64,000 bases of DNA from Vulcanimicrobiota bacterium. GTDB lineage: Bacteria > Vulcanimicrobiota > Xenobia > Xenobiales > JADMJV01. This document shows positions 59,058 through 64,000 of this stretch, piece by piece; position 1 is the first letter of the stretch, and the number at the start of each line of letters is the position of its first letter. The DNA is taken from assembly GCA_017307785.1 (NCBI GenBank), contig JAFKGI010000015.1, positions 103,772 to 167,771 of the forward strand, written 5' to 3'. A program made the position numbers and the translations under genes. The notes under the pieces are model-generated. The model worked only from the letters and a program-made list of their open reading frames with translations, was not told the DNA's origin and did no database searches.

Positions 59058-60064
59058 TTCATGGTGGACCGAGCCAACGTTTCCATCGGGCCCTTCAGAC
59101 AGCGCTTGACCACTTCGTGCACATCCTCCACACCGGGCGCCAGCTCCAGACGATGGCCAAAGACGTGGGGGGCCAGCGTCGAGACATCCTCGGGAATGAC
59201 GAAATCGCGACCCTTCATGAAAGCCAGCGCCTGCAGTGCCGGCAGCAACAGCACCAGGCTGCGAGTGGATACGCCCTGTACGACTTCGGACGAGCGCCGC
59301 AGCGAAGTCGCCACCTCGACCAACGAATCGCTCAAACGGGGATCGAGGTAGACGTGCTCGTCGATGATCTGACGAGCCTGAACCAGCGCATCGCGGGTCA
59401 CCCGGGGTGCGTTGACGGGGGCGGTGGCGCGCCGATCGCGGTAAGAGCGCAGCACATCGCGCTCGGCGCCCTGGTCGATGTAATCCATGCGAATTTTGAA
59501 GAGGAAACGATCCAACTGAGCCACCGGTAGCGGATAAGTACCCACCTGGTCACGCGGGTTCTGGGTAGCGATCACGAAAAACAGGTCATCCAGGCGATAG
59601 GTGTGGTTGTCCACCGTCACCTGTTTTTCGGCCATAGCCTCCAACAGCGCCGACTGCACCTTGGGAGAGGTGCGGTTGATTTCGTCGGCCAGCAACACGT
59701 GAGCGAAAATGGGGCCGGGCCGGAAGTGAAACTGCTGGCTCTCCGGGTCAAAAACCGAAACACCGGTCACGTCCGAAGGCAGCAGGTCCGGGGTGAACTG
59801 GACGCGGCGAAAAGGCTCGATGTGTTCGGAGTTTTTCCGGTCCTCAATCGATTCGCCCAGGGCTTTGGCCAGAGTCGTCTTGCCCGACCCCGGATGATCT
59901 TCCAACAGCACGTGACCGTCGGCCAGCAGAGCGATCAAAATCAAATCGATCACCTCGTCTCGGCCGCGTACCGCAAAGGTCAGACGCGCCTTCAACTGCT
60001 GAACTACGGACTTGGCTTGGCCAAGCAACTCCTGACGGGCGCTGGCGGAAATGGCTGAACTCAC
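59054..60064 (-). CDS. MoxR-family AAA+ ATPase
   Basis: 336 residues from GTG 60064, chosen for the GGAAGGA eight bases upstream; the frame extends 47 codons but lacks a site there. Walker A EDHPGSGKTTLAKAL, Walker B HVLLADEINRTSPKVQSALLEAM (also the MoxR signature), sensor 1 FFVIATQNPRDQVGTYPLPVAQLDRFL, sensor 2 region GVSTRSLVLLLPALQALA. MoxR ATPases act as chaperones that activate or assemble partner proteins, often via VWA/DUF58 proteins. In this operon the upstream genes encode a transglutaminase-like protein and a DUF58 protein. Confidence 0.93.
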   Translation of the reverse strand: MSSAISASARQELLGQAKSVVQQLKARLTFAVRGRDEVIDLILIALLADGHVLLEDHPGSGKTTLAKALGESIEDRKNSEHIEPFRRVQFTPDLLPSDVTGVSVFDPESQQFHFRPGPIFAHVLLADEINRTSPKVQSALLEAMAEKQVTVDNHTYRLDDLFFVIATQNPRDQVGTYPLPVAQLDRFLFKIRMDYIDQGAERDVLRSYRDRRATAPVNAPRVTRDALVQARQIIDEHVYLDPRLSDSLVEVATSLRRSSEVVQGVSTRSLVLLLPALQALAFMKGRDFVIPEDVSTLAPHVFGHRLELAPGVEDVHEVVKRCLKGPMETLARSTMK

Positions 60065-60086
60065 TCGATCGGTCCTTCCTGATGCC

Positions 60087-62297
60087 TCACCTGGAACTCC
60101 ACCAGGAAAGCGGGTTGATAAATCCAAGCAGGCGGCGCCAGGCCGGGTAACGGCGGGCAATCTGTTGGTGCAACTGTTCACGCAGCTGCAAAAGCTCTTT
60201 TGCATTGGGAGTCTTGCCGCCGAGCACGGCGGCCAGATGCCAGTGGGTCAAACCCTCCAGCGCCTCCAGCTCGGTGCGGCGAGCGAACGCCAGGCGACCT
60301 TCCCCATAGGCACGCACCACCCCCACCTCGGCCAACTGGTCCTGCCCGGAGCGCAGGGCCGCCACCGGCAGTCTCTTCGGACCCGCCCAGAGCGGCTCGA
60401 AGCGGCGATAGAATTTGTAAAGGTAGTTACCGATGAAGCCAAAGAGGAAGGTCCACTTGAAAACTCTCCACCCCATCAAGAGCAGGAAGCGCATCACTTC
60501 CTGCAGGTTGATTTTGCGGAAGGCCTTTTCCTCAGCCGCCGGCTTCTTTTCTTTGGCGCGGGCCAACTCGCCTAGCAAACGCTGCAAGTTCGGGTCCGGC
60601 TCCTCGACCTCACCGCCCTCGTGCTTCTCGGGACTGATGTCCAGAGTCACCCAGCCGGCGCCGTCCAGATAGACTTCCGGCCAGGCGTGAGCCTCGCCGC
60701 TGCGCAACAGAACCGCCGAACCGTTACCGCGGTTGCGGGCATCGGTGGCATAACCTGCGCCGACCCGGCTGGGAATGCCCAGCGAACGCCACAGGTAGAC
60801 GGCGGCGTGAGCCTGATGCACGCAGTAGCCGCGCGGATTGACGAACAAATAGTCAGCCACCGGGTCCGGCACGCCCTCGTGGCTGGCTTTCATGGTATAG
60901 GTGACGGTCTTGTCCATCCAAAGCTTGACGATCAAGGCCCGGGCGAAATCCGAATCCCGATATTGGGGCGGCAGGTCTTTCAGACACTTCTCGGCCAGAT
61001 CCTTATACCGCGGATCGTCCGGCAGCTCCGTATAATGCTTCCAGGTCTTCTCATCCCAGTTCGGGTCGCCCGCCTTGAGGCCGAACAAGGCCTTGTAGTC
61101 GACCTTCAGCACCTGCGACTCGGCCTCATAGGCGCGCACGAACTGCTGCGGATTGGGATTCTCGGTGGAGGTGGCGCTGCGCCCGTCCACCAGGGTGAAA
61201 GGCTTGGTGTGGCCTTCGATCATGGCCACGGTGGTGCGCAGCAAACTGTGGTAAGGCGAATTCACGGGCACGCTGGTTTCGATGGTCAACGTCTCGCCCG
61301 AGGTCGGGTAAGTGCGCAGCAAGTCTCGATCGGTGGTGCCGGTGGTGTCCTCGACCAGACGCTTGCCGTTGTACTGACTGAAAGCCGTCTGGCGAAAGTA
61401 GTAGTACCCGAAAGTCGGCTTGTAATCGTCGGTCAGCAACACGATGGCGACCGGCTTCTGCTTTTGCTTCTGGTCCTTATTCTGAGGCTTGTCGAGCTCC
61501 ATCTCCTCGGCCTCGGAGCGTCCGCCGCCCTTGCCCTTGTCTTTTTTGGCCGCCTCGGCCGCCTCTTTGGCCTTCTTCTCGGCGTCCTCTTTGGCTTTCT
61601 GCTCTTGCTTCTTCTTGCCCAGGCCGAGCGGATCGCGGATGTCGAAGTCCAGCAACTGACGGTTGGGCAAAATCGCGTAGAGCACGGCGATCAGCAAGAA
61701 CAGCAGCACCAGATCCAACCAGGAAGCCCGGCGAGTGCGGCGCCCGTTCTGCAAGATCACCAGCAGACCGGCGGCCAGAGCGCCCAGGCCGAAAAGCACC
61801 GGGATGGGGTCGAGGTTCTGGGACCAGAGAGGGTCGACCAGGAAATAGGGACGGTTGATATAGCCCTGACGGTGAGCCGCCAGCGGACTGGCCAGCAGCA
61901 GGGTCACGCTGAGAATTTCGGCGGTGATTAGAGCCGGCTGACGGCCGCTGAGAAAGCGTAGCAAAAAGACGCTGCCCAACGCCTGCCCTCCCCAGCACAG
62001 CCATTGGGCGGCAATGAAGGAGTTCTCGGCCCCCAGCATTGAGGCCAGCGCGTAGTTGTCGGAAACCAGGCCCGAGAGAAATTGGGAGAAGCCCCACAGA
62101 GCGAAGGAAAGCGCAACCGCCGGAGCCAGCCGCAGGTTGGTGCCGCTGAGAAGGCAGCCTAGCAGGTAGCCGAGGAATCCGCCCCAGGCGGCCACGATGG
62201 CGGCGGTGGGCAAACTGACGAACCAGGTCGCAACAAACGTAGCGCAGGCCCACACCAGGGCACAGCCTAGCTCGCGCCAGCGGATCGATCTAAGCAC
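60087..62297 (-). CDS. Membrane transglutaminase-like protein
   Basis: 736 residues from GTG 62297, preferred because GGAGG stands eight bases upstream; ATG 62312 and TTG 62321 are in frame. About six membrane helices in the first 210 residues, then a Lys/Ala/Glu-rich stretch (KEDAEKKAKEAAEAAKKDKG), a DUF3488-like and transglutaminase-core domain: Cys492 in NPRGYCVHQAHAAVYLWRSLGIPSRVGAGY, His537 in GEAHAWPEVYLD, Asp553 in WVTLDISPE. The triad is complete. A further helix near 615-635 and a C-terminal part end the protein. Normally found with MoxR and DUF58 genes as here. Acts outside the membrane, substrate unknown. Confidence 0.9.
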   Translation of the reverse strand: MLRSIRWRELGCALVWACATFVATWFVSLPTAAIVAAWGGFLGYLLGCLLSGTNLRLAPAVALSFALWGFSQFLSGLVSDNYALASMLGAENSFIAAQWLCWGGQALGSVFLLRFLSGRQPALITAEILSVTLLLASPLAAHRQGYINRPYFLVDPLWSQNLDPIPVLFGLGALAAGLLVILQNGRRTRRASWLDLVLLFLLIAVLYAILPNRQLLDFDIRDPLGLGKKKQEQKAKEDAEKKAKEAAEAAKKDKGKGGGRSEAEEMELDKPQNKDQKQKQKPVAIVLLTDDYKPTFGYYYFRQTAFSQYNGKRLVEDTTGTTDRDLLRTYPTSGETLTIETSVPVNSPYHSLLRTTVAMIEGHTKPFTLVDGRSATSTENPNPQQFVRAYEAESQVLKVDYKALFGLKAGDPNWDEKTWKHYTELPDDPRYKDLAEKCLKDLPPQYRDSDFARALIVKLWMDKTVTYTMKASHEGVPDPVADYLFVNPRGYCVHQAHAAVYLWRSLGIPSRVGAGYATDARNRGNGSAVLLRSGEAHAWPEVYLDGAGWVTLDISPEKHEGGEVEEPDPNLQRLLGELARAKEKKPAAEEKAFRKINLQEVMRFLLLMGWRVFKWTFLFGFIGNYLYKFYRRFEPLWAGPKRLPVAALRSGQDQLAEVGVVRAYGEGRLAFARRTELEALEGLTHWHLAAVLGGKTPNAKELLQLREQLHQQIARRYPAWRRLLGFINPLSWWSSR

Positions 62298-63690
62298 TCG
62301 CCTTGCCTCCATAGCGGACAAACCCGTGTTGCGCCGGCAGGTAAATCCAGCGCTCTTTGCCCACCCCCGCCAACTGTTTCAGCACCTCTTCTGGTTCCCC
62401 AGATTGCAGCTGAATGGGAACCGAGAACACCATCGGCGAAACTTTCTTCCACCAGTCGGGCATCGGTCGGGGCTTCTGACTGCCGAGAAGACCGGCAGGT
62501 GAAGCCACAAAAGTGATCTGAATTCCGGAAACGCGCGCGGCGTTGCGGATTTCGTCGATCCACTTGCCGGGCATGCTGGGCAACGCCACCAGGCAACCGC
62601 TGTAGCCGTCGCGCGCCGCCTGCTGCAGGTAGGCCCTCAGGCCCAGCTCCACCCGGCCTTCCTGGGCCAGGTTGCCGGAACGGGCCAGAAAGAGCAGAGC
62701 TTCCTCGGCTTTGGAGCAAAACCCCTGATTGCCGTCGGCACCGAAGCGCCAGCCCGTGCCCAGCAGCCCGCTCTCGAGAATGGTGCGCATCAGGCCGGCC
62801 GAGGTCTCATCCAATTTGCCCGCCACCATGTAAGCACAGGTGCGCGGAGTCGGGGCGATGGCCCGTTCCGGTTGACGAACCATGAGGCGACCGGTGCGGG
62901 CGTAAAGCTTCCAGAGCAGCAACTTGGGCGGATCGCCGGCCGCGTACTGGCGCATGTCCACGCGGTCGCCGATAGCTTCCCCCCGCGGATCGGAGACATC
63001 ATCGCCGCCGTGGAAAGCGGTCACGAAAGTGCGTCGGTCCAGGGGCATCGGAGCGGGCAGAACCTGCAGCTGGATGGACTGCTTCCGACGCAAACGGATA
63101 GAGGCGAAGCCGAGCACGTCGGAAATCTCGAATTCTCGCTCAATCCCGTTGATCAAACAGCGCTGGCGAAAGACAAACTCCTCATAAGCCCCCTCGGCGT
63201 CGGTCGCCCATTTGACCTCCACTCCTTTGGGAGCCAGCCAGCGCCAGCTGACTTCCACCAGCGGCAGCCAGGGCGGTCGGCGCAACAAGCGGAGGCGACC
63301 GGGAGCATGGACCAGCAGCGGAGTGAGCTCCCCGGGCAATCCGGACTCCGTTTCACGCCACCACCAGTGGGTCAGCAGGGCCGTCAGGCAAACCAACAGG
63401 ATGTCGAGCACGGCTACCACGGCCACCACCACCGAGGTCATCAGCAGGATCAGGTCCTGCTGCATCAGGCCAAAATAGACGAGCAACAGCGTGGCGCCGC
63501 CGAGAATGACGATACCGGCCGGCTTGACGGGAAAAAGCCGCCAGGCCATGGCCAGTCGCGGCTTGATGCGCGTGGCCCACAACCCGCCTCCAGAAGGAGA
63601 TTTCTGGCGGGCAACTTCAGCGCGTGGATTGGTCACTGTGGACGTTTCGTGCCCTGCGCGGGGTATTCCCTTCGGGCAGGGTTCAGGCAT
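62290..63690 (-). CDS. DUF58 domain protein
   Basis: 466 residues in the longest frame; the true start may be GTG 63636 or ATG 63549, as no clear ribosome site marks 63690. Two membrane helices (AGIVILGGATLLLVYFGLM, IVALLDILL-like segment), a beta-rich part (GELTPLLVHAPGRLRLL), and the DUF58 signature DRVDMRQYAAGDPPKLLLWKLYARTGRLMVRQPE, equal to the usual YxxGDxxRxIDWKxSARxGxLxVRE block. The C-terminus is a VWA-like fold with degenerate metal site. First gene of the operon DUF58, transglutaminase, MoxR, TPR, DSP-like. Overlaps the next gene. Confidence 0.9.
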   Translation of the reverse strand: MPEPCPKGIPRAGHETSTVTNPRAEVARQKSPSGGGLWATRIKPRLAMAWRLFPVKPAGIVILGGATLLLVYFGLMQQDLILLMTSVVVAVVAVLDILLVCLTALLTHWWWRETESGLPGELTPLLVHAPGRLRLLRRPPWLPLVEVSWRWLAPKGVEVKWATDAEGAYEEFVFRQRCLINGIEREFEISDVLGFASIRLRRKQSIQLQVLPAPMPLDRRTFVTAFHGGDDVSDPRGEAIGDRVDMRQYAAGDPPKLLLWKLYARTGRLMVRQPERAIAPTPRTCAYMVAGKLDETSAGLMRTILESGLLGTGWRFGADGNQGFCSKAEEALLFLARSGNLAQEGRVELGLRAYLQQAARDGYSGCLVALPSMPGKWIDEIRNAARVSGIQITFVASPAGLLGSQKPRPMPDWWKKVSPMVFSVPIQLQSGEPEEVLKQLAGVGKERWIYLPAQHGFVRYGGKASA

Positions 63691-63762
63691 TCGGCTGCGA
63701 ATTTATCTAACAGCACGGTAAGGGCCGGCCTGAGTAGCCGGTCACTAGGAGGATAAAAAACC

Positions 63763-64000
63763 ATGATGTGGGCCGTTATGGGCGTTGGAATGCTGTTCAA
63801 CGCCATCCAACAGAACTCTCAGGCCGCGCAGGCTCGCGAAATGCAGCAGTCGCAACAGGCTGAGATGCAAAAAATGATGAAGAGCATGACCTCTCAGCAG
63901 CAGTCGATGAATGACACACCATTCAACAACATGCTGGAAATTCAGACCGGTCTGCCCGAATACCCTCAGGAGAACTTCAGCAACCTGCAGGACATGCAGA
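63763..64000 (+). CDS. Met/Gln-rich protein (partial, runs off the window)
   Basis: ATG 63763 has AGGAGG ten bases ahead. 79 codons are visible: a short hydrophobic start (MMWAVMGVGMLFNAIQQNS), then REMQQSQQAEMQKMMKSMTSQQQSM, rich in Met and Gln, then an ordinary stretch (EIQTGLPEYPQENFSNLQD). Similar in flavour to the Met-rich front of the product at 50753. Divergent from the DUF58 gene across 72 bases. Function unknown. Confidence 0.6.
   Translation, partial: MMWAVMGVGMLFNAIQQNSQAAQAREMQQSQQAEMQKMMKSMTSQQQSMNDTPFNNMLEIQTGLPEYPQENFSNLQDMQ

Overview
The window is GC-rich, gene-dense bacterial chromosome with short spacers, many overlapping start/stop codons (ATGA, GTGA, TTGA, TGATG) and frequent strand switches. 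The cell is most likely diderm: there is a predicted SLH-anchored outer-membrane porin (7943-10312), secreted cupredoxins, a multihaem cytochrome lipoprotein and other lipoproteins. No rRNA, tRNA, CRISPR array, transposase or phage gene was seen. The phylum cannot be fixed from the sequence. The mixture (SLH porin, a BMC shell gene, Ser/Thr kinase, class III cyclase, glycine/methionine-rich proteins) would suit an under-sampled environmental lineage, but that is inference.

Layout. 1-2474: end of an unknown gene, a phosphopantetheinyl transferase and two family 2 glycosyltransferases, translationally coupled. 2498-4627: tandem-ACT protein and small unknowns. 4634-7839: a DUF5989-like peptide, another small membrane protein, a NodU/CmcH-type carbamoyltransferase and, convergent, an SGNH hydrolase. 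7943-15082: SLH porin divergent from a cupredoxin, a membrane sensor and a transporter with HEAT-like and cNMP-like tail. 15278-20525: hybrid histidine kinase, MoeB-rhodanese protein and unknowns. 20528-23351: thioredoxin-like protein, a tiny ORF with a terminator, an isolated BMC-H shell gene and a group II PLP decarboxylase. 23348-28224: Fur-family regulator, SUI1 factor, GH43-like secreted protein, GST, small membrane protein, DUF1287 protein and OB-fold lipoprotein. 28311-34939: methyltransferase, six-CxxCH cytochrome with a P460-like front, membrane spermidine-synthase-like protein. 35008-38988: ECF sigma/anti-sigma/CnrX-or-CpxP-like operon converging on a cyclase that follows a second cupredoxin. 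39051-46560: ABCG-like exporter, glycine-rich and zinc-ribbon coiled-coil proteins, Ser/Thr kinase, cobalamin adenosyltransferase, TerB-like protein. 46695-53710: subtilase, RraA, a second zinc-ribbon coiled-coil protein divergent from a Met/Gly-rich protein with an amidase-like tail, hybrid kinase. 53736-56407: thioesterase, YgfZ-like protein, thyA, folA. 56626-63690: a MoxR/DUF58/transglutaminase/TPR operon on the minus strand. 63763-end: a partial Met/Gln-rich protein.

How parts may work together. Secreted redox and copper chemistry recurs: two amicyanin-like cupredoxins, each translated just ahead of a membrane sensor, plus a P460-like multihaem cytochrome, an NrfJ-like lipoprotein, a thioredoxin and an ECF operon of metal-sensing type. 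A second theme is two zinc-ribbon coiled-coil proteins, each beside a glycine-rich low-complexity protein. The least explained spots are the lone BMC-H gene with the 24-codon ORF and terminator, the cupredoxin-sensor pairs, the zinc-ribbon/glycine-rich pairs, and the nested inverted repeats after folA.
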